Source: Anaerocolumna sp047777345 (lineage in GTDB: Bacteria; Bacillota; Clostridia; Lachnospirales; Lachnospiraceae). Taken from it: 64,000 nucleotides of DNA. Each line of letters opens with the position of its first letter. Position 1 is the first letter of the stretch. Location of the stretch: NCBI GenBank assembly GCA_047777345.1, contig JBKEEJ010000004.1, positions 173,540 to 237,539 of the forward strand. Direction: 5' to 3'. Made by a program: the position numbers and the translations under genes. The notes under the pieces were generated by a model that was not told the DNA's origin, made no database searches, and saw only the letters and a list, made by a program, of their open reading frames with translations. Below are positions 9,301 through 17,305 of this stretch, one piece after another.

Positions 9301-10593
9301 TTTAATACATTTCATATCCTGACCGCCGATATCCAGGATACAGTCAACTTTAGGGTCAAAAAAAGCGGCGGCATAGTAGTGAGCCACTGTTTCTACTTCA
9401 CCTTCATCTAACATTAAGGCGGCTTTTACCAGGGCTTCTCCGTATCCGGTAGAGCAGGAGCGAACAATTTTAGCGCCTTCCGGTTTAATTTCATAAATTT
9501 CTTTAATTGCTTTTATTGCTGTCTTTAGCGGGCTTCCATTGTTATTGCTGTAAAATGAGTATAAAAGGGTACCGTCTGTACCGACAACTGCAACCTTGGT
9601 TGTGGTGGAACCGGCATCAACACCAAGGAAGCAATCTCCTTCATATGTACTTAAATCTCCTTTTTTTACGGAATGTTTCGAATGCCGTTCTTTAAACTGG
9701 TTATAATCCGTTTCATCCTGAAACAAGGGAGATAGTCGTGTTACTTCAAATTCCATTTTAATTCCGGAAGTAAGTTTTTTTATCAGTTCCTCAAAGGTGG
9801 TTATAGTTTCAAATTTGCTGTTCATTGCGGCACCTATTGCTGCAAACAGATGGGAGTTTTCCGGTGCTATGACTTGATCTTTCGTTAGATTCAGTGTCCG
9901 GATAAAAGCAGCCTTTAATTCAGTAAGAAAATGAAGGGGACCGCCTAAAAATGCCACATTGCCGCGAATTGGTTTACCACAGGCCAGGCCGCTGATGGTT
10001 TGATTGACTACCGCCTGGAAAATGGATGCGGCAAGATCTGGTTTTGTGGCTCCTTCGTTAATAAGAGGCTGTATATCGGATTTTGCAAACACACCGCAGC
10101 GGGCTGCAATGGGATAAATTGCCTTATATTCTTTGGCATATTCGTTTAATCCGGCAGCATCTGTTTTAAGAAGGGTTGCCATCTGGTCAATAAAGGAACC
10201 GGTGCCTCCGGCACAGATTCCGTTCATACGCTGTTCGATTTCTCCGGTAAAATATATAATTTTGGCATCTTCACCACCGAGTTCTATTGCTACATCGGTT
10301 TGGGGAGCATAGTCCTGTAAAGAAGTGGAAACGGCCACAACTTCCTGTACAAAAGGAATTCCCAGATGTTTGGATATAGTAAGTCCGCCGGAACCTGTAA
10401 TCATGGGAGCAAAATTAATGTCACCCAGTTTCTCATGTGCGTTTACCATAAGTTTTGCCAGTGTTTCCTGAATATTGGCATAGTGGCGTTCATATTCAGA
10501 ATACAGCAGTTCATTATTTTCACCCAAAATAGCTATTTTTACTGTCGTTGAACCTATATCAATTCCTAAAGATCTCGTTTTATTATCTATCAT
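6367..10593 (-). CDS. Giant 2-hydroxyacyl-CoA dehydratase activase-like protein (two ASKHA ATPase domains + DUF2229 + HgdB-like region)
   Basis: The protein is 1408 aa. The frame opens further upstream from a TTG at 10644, but the ATG at 10593 is preferred: it puts cysteines at C127 and C166, the numbering I recall for the [4Fe-4S] ligands of the activator HgdC. The AGGAGG at 10615-10620 is 21 bases away, which is long. Domains: ASKHA ATPase 1 (about 5-260, DIGSTTVK; C127 in GICAGG; C166 in RCGVFAKSD), ASKHA ATPase 2 (about 320-580, DAGSTTTK; ACSSGCGSF; SRCTVFM), a cysteine cluster CKGCTNNC near 606, a DUF2229 region (about 650-900) and a C-terminal HgdB/C-like region. Family members use ATP to inject low-potential electrons into dehydratase or related enzymes. 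No dehydratase partner is adjacent, so the substrate is unknown. Confidence 0.88.
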   Translation of the reverse strand: MIDNKTRSLGIDIGSTTVKIAILGENNELLYSEYERHYANIQETLAKLMVNAHEKLGDINFAPMITGSGGLTISKHLGIPFVQEVVAVSTSLQDYAPQTDVAIELGGEDAKIIYFTGEIEQRMNGICAGGTGSFIDQMATLLKTDAAGLNEYAKEYKAIYPIAARCGVFAKSDIQPLINEGATKPDLAASIFQAVVNQTISGLACGKPIRGNVAFLGGPLHFLTELKAAFIRTLNLTKDQVIAPENSHLFAAIGAAMNSKFETITTFEELIKKLTSGIKMEFEVTRLSPLFQDETDYNQFKERHSKHSVKKGDLSTYEGDCFLGVDAGSTTTKVAVVGTDGTLLYSFYSNNNGSPLKTAIKAIKEIYEIKPEGAKIVRSCSTGYGEALVKAALMLDEGEVETVAHYYAAAFFDPKVDCILDIGGQDMKCIKIKNNSVDSVMLNEACSSGCGSFIETFAKSLNYEVADFAKLALFAKNPIDLGSRCTVFMNSKVKQAQKEGASVADISAGLAYSVIKNAIYKVIKITDPKDLGENIVVQGGTFYNEAVLRSFELLVGCQVIRPDIAGIMGAFGAALIAREHYNGEATTMLPIDKINELEIESSISRCKGCTNNCQLTINRFSGGRKFITGNRCERGIGKEKNKENIPNLFEYKLKRLFSYEPLPDEKAFRGKVGIPRVLNMYENYPFWFTFFTEMGYKVVLSPQSTRKIYELGIESIPSESECYPAKLAHGHIMWLIKQGVDFIFYPSVPYERKEIQGANNHYNCPIVSSYSENIKNNVEELRTGNINYQNPFLSFESEEIIGKRLVEIMKGLTDTTEAEVKAAVHKAWLEMEAEREDIRRKGEETIAYLKETGRKGIVLAGRPYHVDPEINHGIPELITSYGVAVLTEDSISHLGKVDRPLIVVDQWMYHSRLYAAASYVKTMPNLELIQLNSFGCGLDAITTDMVHDILTKSGKIYTVLKIDEVNNLGAARIRIRSLLSAVRDRERKHVVSPKVVSNSYKRVIFTEKMRKDYTILCPQMSPIHFDILKSALRAHGYNVEILSNDNRNAVDVGLKYVNNDACYPSMMVVGQIMEALLSGKYDVNKVAVMITQTGGGCRATNYINFIRRALEKAGMGHIPVISLSVTGLEKNPGMKYTPKLLISAAQALVYGDVFMRVLYRTRPYEAEPGSANALYHKWNEICKVSVTNGKWGEFKRNVRNIVKEFDELPLRDIKKPRVGIVGEILVKFLPAANNYLVDLLEAEGAEAVVPDLIDFFMYSFYNSNFKAEYLGFKKSSATISNLLIKALEFCRKEARIALEKSNRFTPPVPIQKLAEYASPFVSIGNQTGEGWFLTGEMVELIHSGVNNIVCTQPFACLPNHIVGKGVIKKLRLHYPNSNIVAVDYDPGASEVNQLNRIKLMLATAMKNM

Positions 10594-11098
10594 AATTGCG
10601 CCTAAAACGGCATACCTCCTTATATCATTTAACCTAAAATGCAAGAAAAAAAGCTTAAAAGGTATGGATATATCCGTTCATTTACCTGGTATAGGTTAAA
10701 TAAAGATAATATTTCCGTATTAATATATAGTATAAATCAAGCATTTGCAATTCAAGTTGAATGTAAATATTTCACATGTCATAATAAAACCGATGTCACG
10801 TAGTATTATACGACACATGTCAATTAAGTTCAACAATAGAATTTGGTAGGAAATCTAAAAAAAATGTAAACTAAACACCACCATAATATGACGAATTTTG
10901 CAAAAGGTACACTAAATTTTAGCGTCAAAACCATATTAGAATGATATGCAGGGAGCCTTTCATCAGATAACTGTATCATTTATTATTGATAAATATTATC
11001 AATATGTAACCTTCCTTTTTGATAGTGAATATAATGTAGCAAAATGAAATAAAGCGGGAAGATTACGGTGCTTTCTGCCTTTTGGAAAGTTGGTATTT
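10594..11098. other. Divergent intergenic region (505 bp)
   Basis: This AT-rich gap separates the minus-strand activase from the plus-strand LysM gene. It holds the activase ribosome binding site (10615-10620), a good minus-strand promoter (10727-10755) and the LysM binding site (11084-11089). I see no coding sequence and no convincing structured RNA in it. Confidence 0.6.
10727..10755 (-). promoter_or_regulatory. Promoter of the activase gene
   Basis: Read on the minus strand, TTGAAT (10755-10750), a 17-base spacer and TACTAT (10732-10727) form a sigma-A-like promoter about 135 bases upstream of the chosen start. Confidence 0.6.
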
Positions 11099-11440
11099 AT
11101 GGACAACAATGAATATTATTGTTTAATCTATAATATTAAAAAAGGCGATACGTTGTATAATATCAGCCGAAGTTATAATGTACCCATTGCCCTTTTATTA
11201 AGGGCCAATCCTTATGTGGATGTGTATAACCTGCAAGTTGGCGATGAATTGTGTATTCCTGTCAGGAATCCGTCGGAATGGAGCAATTCCATAACTTACG
11301 TAATACAGGATGAAGATTCTTTGCAGACTGTGTTGGACCAGTACGGAATTGACCTGGAAGATGTGCTGGAATTTAACAATATGAAGGGAATGCCTTTAAC
11401 GCCCGGGATGACGATTCAGATTCCTATTTATGACATGTGA
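11099..11440 (+). CDS. Small protein with two LysM domains
   Basis: The 113-aa protein starts at ATG 11099, 9 bases after GGAAAG (11084-11089); the in-frame TTG at 11090 overlaps that site. It is essentially two LysM modules: about residues 8-54 (YNIKKGDTLYNISRSY ... LQVGDELCIP) and about 60-112 (YVIQDEDSLQTVLDQY ... LTPGMTIQIP). LysM binds N-acetylglucosamine polymers such as peptidoglycan. There is no signal peptide or catalytic domain, so it may be cytoplasmic or a spore-coat type protein, as in SafA/YkzT-like LysM proteins of spore formers; that role is inferred. Confidence 0.85.
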   Translation: MDNNEYYCLIYNIKKGDTLYNISRSYNVPIALLLRANPYVDVYNLQVGDELCIPVRNPSEWSNSITYVIQDEDSLQTVLDQYGIDLEDVLEFNNMKGMPLTPGMTIQIPIYDM

Positions 11441-11463
11441 TTTTTTGAAAATCGAGATGAAGC

Positions 11464-11558
11464 AAAAAAATAGGCTGTTGCACAACTACTAAGCCGAGCA
11501 CATAATATACTATGTTTAATAACCGGCAGCAATTCCGTAACCTATTGTGTAACAGCCT
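11464..11558 (-). terminator. Long-loop terminator between convergent genes
   Basis: Arms 11472-11485 and 11545-11558 pair over 14 bp with one G-U, enclosing a 59-base loop. A run of seven As at 11464-11470 becomes a T-run on the minus strand, so it fits as terminator of the minus-strand esterase gene. Its core GGCTGTTGCACAA resembles the agrD terminator at 40.9 kb. Confidence 0.6.
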
Positions 11559-11631
11559 GTAATCGGGTATCTATCACAAATTTATTTTCGTTATTTTTGC
11601 AATATTATTGGCAATATTATTTATATTATTT

Positions 11632-12651
11632 TTAGAGGATTTCTTTTAATTTGGCGGTCAGCTGGTCCGCATTTTTTTTATGAGTGGCTATGGATGGATG
11701 GCCTGCCGCAATGCCGTCGTGTATTACATCATGATATGGGAATTCCATGGTATACAGACCGGATAATCCCTCGGATTTTGCCAGATTTACTGACTTTTCA
11801 ACATATTCAAAGGCATTGGTACACAAAGTTCCGCAGACACATAAAATTTTACTGTCCGGGGCATAGGATTTTAAGAATTTAATTAACCCTACATAATTGG
11901 ATACAAATCCTTTCTGAACTTCTGCTTTATGGAGATGACCGGAATCATTGGTACCCAGATTAATTACAAATACATCCGGAACAAATTCTTTAAAATTATA
12001 TTTTTCCGTTTTATTAAAAAAGTAATTGGTGTAGGGATAGACCTTGGGAATATTGCCTTCCAGGTCTCCGTCCCACTGGATGTATATGCCAAAACCGGAA
12101 ACACAAAAATATCTGGCATTCAGATTCAGGGCTTTTGCGGTAAAATAAGCATATGACTTGGTACCGTCTTCATCTTTGATATGGTATTTTGCATTGGGGG
12201 CCCCGTATACTCCAAAGCCGCAGGTAATAGAGTCTCCGATAAATTCGGCTTTTAACCGGTGATCTTCTTTTTCTATGTAAGGTAGCAGTTCACCGTTTTT
12301 TACATGTACGCTTTTTACTTGTGCGTAGGATTTGGATGCTTCCGTTATCTTCATTAAAGTTATTTTATGGACGGACTTGTCGTTTATCTCAGCCAGTTTG
12401 TATTCTTCTTTATTATGTGTCAGTACCAGCAGATTGGAAGCCGTGTCGGAATCGTCAATAAAGACTTTTAACCTGGCTTCGTCAACTTCCTCACATATGT
12501 TTGTCCCAATGTGAGCGGTAATTTCACTGTTTCCGTTTGGCCTGACGAAAAATTCCAGGGCCGAATTGGTAAATCCCAAAACGGGAAATCCATCCATATT
12601 TAAAATTCTGCCGGAAAAGCGAAAATAATTTGTGTTTGAAATTGGTATCAT
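11632..12651 (-). CDS. SGNH-hydrolase esterase of carbohydrate esterase family 2 type
   Basis: The likely start is ATG 12651, 8 bases after GGGAG; the in-frame TTG at 12666 overlaps that site. The 339-aa protein has the CE2 layout: an N-terminal beta-sandwich (about 1-125) and a C-terminal SGNH domain (about 130-339). Nucleophile S141 is in EFIGDSITCGFG, the oxyanion residue in GTND, and a HPSIATH block holds the catalytic histidine. CE2 enzymes remove acetyl groups from xylan, mannan or oligosaccharides. No signal peptide is present, so it probably acts inside the cell on imported acetylated oligosaccharides. It is monocistronic. Confidence 0.85.
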   Translation of the reverse strand: MIPISNTNYFRFSGRILNMDGFPVLGFTNSALEFFVRPNGNSEITAHIGTNICEEVDEARLKVFIDDSDTASNLLVLTHNKEEYKLAEINDKSVHKITLMKITEASKSYAQVKSVHVKNGELLPYIEKEDHRLKAEFIGDSITCGFGVYGAPNAKYHIKDEDGTKSYAYFTAKALNLNARYFCVSGFGIYIQWDGDLEGNIPKVYPYTNYFFNKTEKYNFKEFVPDVFVINLGTNDSGHLHKAEVQKGFVSNYVGLIKFLKSYAPDSKILCVCGTLCTNAFEYVEKSVNLAKSEGLSGLYTMEFPYHDVIHDGIAAGHPSIATHKKNADQLTAKLKEIL

Positions 12652-12835
12652 ATTAGCATCTCCCAATAAAACATTTTCTTACTAAAGTATCCCAAAAAAT
12701 TACGAAAAATACAAGATATATATTTTCTTTTGCTGGTTTTTATTTGACAAAGAATTATATACAACATATAATTAAGAAGATATAAAAACGAAAAAGGACT
12801 ATAAATTAATTTTAAACAGGAAAGGATGTGAGGAA

Positions 12836-12916
12836 ATGGAAGCGGGGCCCAGTAGCACTTATCGACGGTATGACAAATATAAAAATAAAATAAAATTACT
12901 GCAGCAGGCAGATTAG
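12836..12916 (+). CDS. Possible 26-codon upstream ORF in the corA leader
   Basis: An ATG at 12836, preceded by a purine-rich AGGATGTGAGGA stretch, opens a 26-residue frame (MEAGPSSTYRRYDKYKNKIK...). It ends at TAG 12914-12916, 52 bases before corA. The peptide is basic and resembles nothing I know. Its last codons (GCAGGCAG, 12904-12911) can pair with CTGCC at 12938-12942, which is also part of a hairpin in front of the corA ribosome binding site. It may be a regulatory leader peptide; it may equally be chance. Confidence 0.35.
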   Translation: MEAGPSSTYRRYDKYKNKIKLLQQAD

Positions 12917-12934
12917 ATAGAATTGTCGGTTCAT

Positions 12935-12962
12935 CTACTGCCTTGCTTTGCAGTAGAAGGAG
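12935..12962 (+). promoter_or_regulatory. Hairpin abutting the corA ribosome binding site
   Basis: A perfect 7-bp stem (12935-12941 with 12950-12956, CTACTGC) ends directly before AAGGAG (12957-12962), which serves the corA ATG at 12969. Alternative pairing of its left arm with the end of the upstream ORF is possible. Confidence 0.4.
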
Positions 12963-12968
12963 CGAAAA

Positions 12969-13904
12969 ATGATAGAAATATTAAAGACTTATGAGGATGG
13001 AATTCGTCAGATTAACGAAATTGAAGCAGGATGCTGGATTGTAATGACAGATCCGTCTGCTACAGAATTGTTGGAAATATCAGAAACCTGTCATATCGAT
13101 ATTGATCATTTGAGAGCGCCTTTGGATGAGGAAGAAAGGCCAAGAATTGAGGTAGAGGACGATTATACGTTAATATTGGTGGATATACCCACAGTCGAAG
13201 AGAAAAACAATAAAGACAGGTTTATTACAATTCCTTTGGGTATTATTGTGGGAAAGGACATAATTGTTACCATTTGTCTGGAAGAAACAAAAGTACTAAA
13301 GAGTTTTATGGACGGAAGAGTAAGAGAGTTTTTTACCTATAAAAAGACCAGGTTTATTTTACAGATACTTTATAAAAATGCTTCGGTTTTCCTGCAATAC
13401 TTAAGAATTATTGATAGAAAAAGTGATGAAATCGAACGAAAGCTTCATATTTCAACGAAAAACAGTGAATTGATTGAACTATTGGAACTGGAAAAAAGTT
13501 TGGTGTATTTTACAACCTCCCTAAGGTCCAATGAAGTAGTATTGGAAAAAATGTTAAAAATAGAAAATATAAAACAATATCCGGAAGACACGGAATTACT
13601 GGAAGATGTAATAATCGAAAATAAGCAGGCCATTGAAATGGCTAATATATATAGCGGTATCCTAAGCGGTACCATGGATGCTTTTGCATCTGTTATTTCT
13701 AATAACTTAAATATTGTAATGAAGTTTTTAACAACCGTTACCATTGTAATGGCAATTCCAACCATGATAGCCAGCTTTTTCGGAATGAATGTGAAAGGCA
13801 TCCCCGGAAGCGGTTCTCCTTTTGGATTTTATGCAGTAACTTTTGTTGCCCTTTTAATAACCGTAATCGTGGCTTTCATATTCCGAAAGAAAGATTTATT
13901 TTAA
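12969..13904 (+). CDS. corA: CorA-family magnesium/divalent cation transporter
   Basis: The 311-aa protein has the CorA plan: a large N-terminal cytoplasmic domain (about 1-245), a long helix, and two C-terminal transmembrane segments. The signature GMN is at residue 272 (FFGMNVKGIPG), at the end of TM1, where it forms the ion selectivity filter. A charged KKDLF C-terminus follows TM2. CorA proteins form homopentameric Mg2+ (also Co2+/Ni2+) channels. The AAGGAG site is 6 bases from the ATG and is preceded by a hairpin and a short ORF. Whether this paralogue imports Mg2+ or exports another metal (as ZntB does) cannot be told. Confidence 0.93.
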   Translation: MIEILKTYEDGIRQINEIEAGCWIVMTDPSATELLEISETCHIDIDHLRAPLDEEERPRIEVEDDYTLILVDIPTVEEKNNKDRFITIPLGIIVGKDIIVTICLEETKVLKSFMDGRVREFFTYKKTRFILQILYKNASVFLQYLRIIDRKSDEIERKLHISTKNSELIELLELEKSLVYFTTSLRSNEVVLEKMLKIENIKQYPEDTELLEDVIIENKQAIEMANIYSGILSGTMDAFASVISNNLNIVMKFLTTVTIVMAIPTMIASFFGMNVKGIPGSGSPFGFYAVTFVALLITVIVAFIFRKKDLF

Positions 13905-13960
13905 GTTAAATAAGGGAAAGGATTCAAAAGGGATAGATTTAAGAAAGAAGTGAAAACGGA

Positions 13961-14824
13961 ATGAATTTTATGAATAAGCTGAATCGCAAATTCGGTAAAT
14001 ATGCAATCCATAATTTAATGTTTTATATCATATGCCTTTATGGCGCCGGATTTTTAATTAATATGATTAATCCATACTTTTATTATCAATACCTAAGCCT
14101 GGATATTAATAAAGTCTTGCACGGCCAGATTTGGAGGATAATAACCTTTATTATTCAGCCTACCAGCAATACGAATATCTTATTTCTGGCTATTGAACTG
14201 TACTTATACTATATGATCGGAAATGCTTTGGAAAATGCCTGGGGGGCTTTCCGGTTTAATATGTATTATTTGTCCGGCATACTCTTTAATGTACTGGCGG
14301 TAATTATTATTTATATATTTACCGGATACAGCGTTGATTTGGGGTTAACTTATATAAACCGTTCCATGTTTTTCGCTTTTGCGGCCCTTTATCCCAATAT
14401 TGAGTTTCTTCTGTTTTTTGTTATACCCATTAAGGTAAAATATCTGGCACTGATATACGGGGCATATATTTTATATGATATTTATTATGAAATTTCACGT
14501 GGCTATTATTTTGTGGGAATTGCGATAGCAGTAGCCTTAGGTAACTTTTTGATTTACTTTTTATCTACCAGAAATTACAGAAGAATTTCCCCTGGCGAAA
14601 TAAAACGCAGGACAAGTTTTAAACGGCAGGTAAAATCTGCAAGAGGAAGCAACATTGTGGAATTTAGAGGACGAAAAACTATAACCAGACATAAATGTGC
14701 CATATGCGGACGTACCGAACTGGATGATGAAAATTTGGAATTCCGTTTTTGCTCCAAGTGCGACGGTAATTATGAATACTGTTCGGATCACTTATATACT
14801 CACCAGCATGTTAAAAAATCCTGA
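13961..14824 (+). CDS. Rhomboid-like membrane protein lacking the protease motif, with a C-terminal zinc ribbon
   Basis: The 287-aa protein has about six hydrophobic segments (residues about 18-205) in the rhomboid order, including WRIITF after TM1 and a YPNIEFLLFFVIPIK block like the IPIK stretch of bacterial rhomboids. The catalytic GxSG motif is not visible; the corresponding region reads YINRSMFFAF, and no TM6 catalytic His is obvious. It is probably an inactive rhomboid (pseudoprotease or derlin-like). The C-terminus (about 240-287) is a soluble zinc ribbon with CAICG and CSKCD, unlike ordinary rhomboids. It lies 57 bases after corA. Confidence 0.65.
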   Translation: MNFMNKLNRKFGKYAIHNLMFYIICLYGAGFLINMINPYFYYQYLSLDINKVLHGQIWRIITFIIQPTSNTNILFLAIELYLYYMIGNALENAWGAFRFNMYYLSGILFNVLAVIIIYIFTGYSVDLGLTYINRSMFFAFAALYPNIEFLLFFVIPIKVKYLALIYGAYILYDIYYEISRGYYFVGIAIAVALGNFLIYFLSTRNYRRISPGEIKRRTSFKRQVKSARGSNIVEFRGRKTITRHKCAICGRTELDDENLEFRFCSKCDGNYEYCSDHLYTHQHVKKS

Positions 14825-14871
14825 TAAATCCGGTAATACAAACTAAAAAGCGTGATTGGGAGAAAAATATC

Positions 14872-16074
14872 GTGCTTTATTTACTGAAAAAAGATATTAA
14901 GGAATTGTTTGGAAATAAAAAAAGAATTGGAATATTGCTTGTAGTGCTTATTATTTTAATAATAAGCACTACTTCTAATGTCTGTAAATTAAAAAAGGAT
15001 GAAGATAGTAAGATACGGTTCGGTGTAGATAACGAGGACGATTCCGTGTATTCAAAAATGCTGATTGAGTATTTTCGGGAAAGTGAGAGCTTTTCGGCCT
15101 ATATCAATATTATTGAAGGCTCAACAGAAGAACTGACAAAGTTGTTTTATCAGGGAAAGCTGGATTTGTTTTTGCAGATACCGGAAGGCTTTGCGCAAAA
15201 TATGATAGAGATGAACCATATTCCGGTAAAGGTGCTTATCAATACTCAGGATTTAACAAAGGCCGTATTGCTAAAGAATATTTTGGACAGCTATGAAAAA
15301 TACATACGGGCGGTGGAGGTAAACTGTGCGTCCTTATATAATATTATGGACAAGTATGGAATGGACCAGGAGCTGATTGACAAAACCAATGTGGAAATTT
15401 CTTATGATCTGATTTTTACTGCATTGGGTAAGGATAAGTTTTTTGATTACAGCGAAACAAAAGGATTTCCTTCCGCAAATCTGTTCACATATTATAATTA
15501 TGCATTAATTTCCGTGTTTCTTGAATTTGCCGGATTATATGCCGGATTTCTTATGCTTAAGGAAAGACGTTCAGGTATTTTAAAGCGCTTATATGCCGCA
15601 GGAATCAGCTTGCTTCCAGTTGTGTGCGAAAAGATATTTTTCGCGGCAGGTATGGCATTCCTGTTATTGCTTGCTTGCTGGATTCCTTACTTTTTGTCCG
15701 GTAATCCAATATTATTGGAACTTATAACTGTTCTTTTCGTTTCATGTTTATTTACTGTTAGCTTATCCATATTTTTAAGCGGCTTGTTTTATAAAACCAG
15801 AGACTATATAATAGGCGGAAATTTCCTTTGCTTCCTTTTTTCAGTTTTGGGAGGTGCAGTAATTCCCCTTATGTATTTGCCGGATAATATACTGAAATTA
15901 TCCTATATGACGCCAAATTACTGGCTGATTCGGGTTATGCTTTCCCTTCGGAATCAGGGAGGTACCGGACTCATTGGCCCATATATTTTGTCTTTAACAG
16001 GCGGATGCATTCTTTTTCTTGTTTTGGCAGTACTTTTATATAAGCGGCAGGAGGTGATTGTCTATGAGGAGTAA
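14872..16074 (+). CDS. ABC-2 type transporter permease (first of a pair)
   Basis: The GTG start at 14872 follows GGGAG by 9 bases. The 400-aa protein has the ABC-2/YhgE-like layout: TM1 at about residues 16-36 (IGILLVVLIILIIST), an extracytoplasmic region to about 210, and about five C-terminal TMs, with a KERRSGILKRLYAAG loop typical of ABC-2 permeases before TM3. Such proteins export lipids, polysaccharides, peptides or drugs together with an ABC ATPase. The next gene overlaps it by 11 bases and encodes a second permease, so the two probably form a heterodimer. No ATPase is nearby. Confidence 0.8.
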   Translation: MLYLLKKDIKELFGNKKRIGILLVVLIILIISTTSNVCKLKKDEDSKIRFGVDNEDDSVYSKMLIEYFRESESFSAYINIIEGSTEELTKLFYQGKLDLFLQIPEGFAQNMIEMNHIPVKVLINTQDLTKAVLLKNILDSYEKYIRAVEVNCASLYNIMDKYGMDQELIDKTNVEISYDLIFTALGKDKFFDYSETKGFPSANLFTYYNYALISVFLEFAGLYAGFLMLKERRSGILKRLYAAGISLLPVVCEKIFFAAGMAFLLLLACWIPYFLSGNPILLELITVLFVSCLFTVSLSIFLSGLFYKTRDYIIGGNFLCFLFSVLGGAVIPLMYLPDNILKLSYMTPNYWLIRVMLSLRNQGGTGLIGPYILSLTGGCILFLVLAVLLYKRQEVIVYEE

Positions 16075-17287
16075 TCTTATCCTGCTTCGTTTTAAAGCCT
16101 TTTTTTCCGATAAGGTAACAGCTTTGATTTTTTTTATTACGGTAATCTTCCTTATGCTGATTATAAATAACCTTACGTTTCATGCCGAAGACAGAAGCAG
16201 TATACCAGTGGGCATCCTGGACCTGGATCAAAGCGGCAGTTCAAAACAATTAATTGAAGATTTAAAAAAAGTGCCATCCTTATATGTATATCAGGGTCGG
16301 GAAAAAGATTTAAGAGAAAAAATGTTAAAAAATGAAATAAAAGCTTACTTTATCTTAAATCCTGGTTATGAAAAAATGATACAGGCCGGAAAGACCCATA
16401 AGCTTATTGTAATGAAATATCTGCGAGGAGACCAGTCCGCCAAAATTTTATCGGACATAGTTGCCGGTGAAATGATGTATAAAATATGCCAGTATAAAAG
16501 TTTTAACAAATACAGTTCTCTTGGACAAAAAGCAGGTAACGGTGATGAAAACCGGTTTGTAAAGTTAACGGATAAAGATTATCTTGATTATACGGACGCT
16601 TATTTAACCAGTCCGGATTTTGATTTTGCCTTTGATATAAAGATGGTACAGGTTGCAAATCCGGATACGGATAATCACATTCCCAATTCGGTTCTTTATC
16701 TAAAGGCCGTCTGGGGAATTACAGCCATATTGCTGTCTTTTCTGGTAATGGTTATGCTTTCCGGCCTTGTGTCGGAAAATGAATCGGGAATCAGGCGGCG
16801 TGTAAAAGTGGCGCAAATAAAGCCCTATATGTTAGATTTAAGCTATTTCGGCGCGGCTTTTACAGTAATTGCCTTGGTAGGCGGGGCACTTTGTTTTAGC
16901 CTTCTAAAACAAATTCCGGATTTTTCCCTGATGCAGGACATTCGTGCTTTCCTATTGACACTTCTTTTTGGGACAGTTATGATATTATGGTTTGGTTTTC
17001 TTGGTAAAATGGCCGGAACAACGGGAAAATATCAAATTATTGGAACAGGCTGCGTCCTTATTTTTGGCTTGTTCGGATTTTTACCTATGATTTTAGGACT
17101 TTTAAAGGCAGGAAATTTAATTATTGCTAAATTTACACCAAATAGCTGGTTTATTGATGAATTTACTGATATAATATTAAATACTAATCTGGAGAACAGT
17201 TTGATGAATCCATATTTTAAATATGTGGCTGCGGCATGTGGCTTACTTGTTCTTCATGGAATAATAAATAAAAGGCAGTTTAGTTAG
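16064..17287 (+). CDS. ABC-2 type transporter permease (second of a pair)
   Basis: The ATG at 16064 lies 9 bases after AGGAGG (16049-16054) and is preferred over the in-frame TTG at 16058. The 407-aa protein repeats the layout of its neighbour: one N-terminal TM (about 18-38), an external domain (about 40-210) and C-terminal TMs from about 215. The ENESGIRRRVKVAQIKPY loop corresponds to the permease coupling region. The 11-base overlap with the preceding gene suggests translational coupling. The ATPase must be encoded elsewhere or be missing; substrate unknown. Confidence 0.8.
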   Translation: MRSNLILLRFKAFFSDKVTALIFFITVIFLMLIINNLTFHAEDRSSIPVGILDLDQSGSSKQLIEDLKKVPSLYVYQGREKDLREKMLKNEIKAYFILNPGYEKMIQAGKTHKLIVMKYLRGDQSAKILSDIVAGEMMYKICQYKSFNKYSSLGQKAGNGDENRFVKLTDKDYLDYTDAYLTSPDFDFAFDIKMVQVANPDTDNHIPNSVLYLKAVWGITAILLSFLVMVMLSGLVSENESGIRRRVKVAQIKPYMLDLSYFGAAFTVIALVGGALCFSLLKQIPDFSLMQDIRAFLLTLLFGTVMILWFGFLGKMAGTTGKYQIIGTGCVLIFGLFGFLPMILGLLKAGNLIIAKFTPNSWFIDEFTDIILNTNLENSLMNPYFKYVAAACGLLVLHGIINKRQFS

Positions 17288-17305
17288 TTGGAGGAAATAG
17301 ACATT

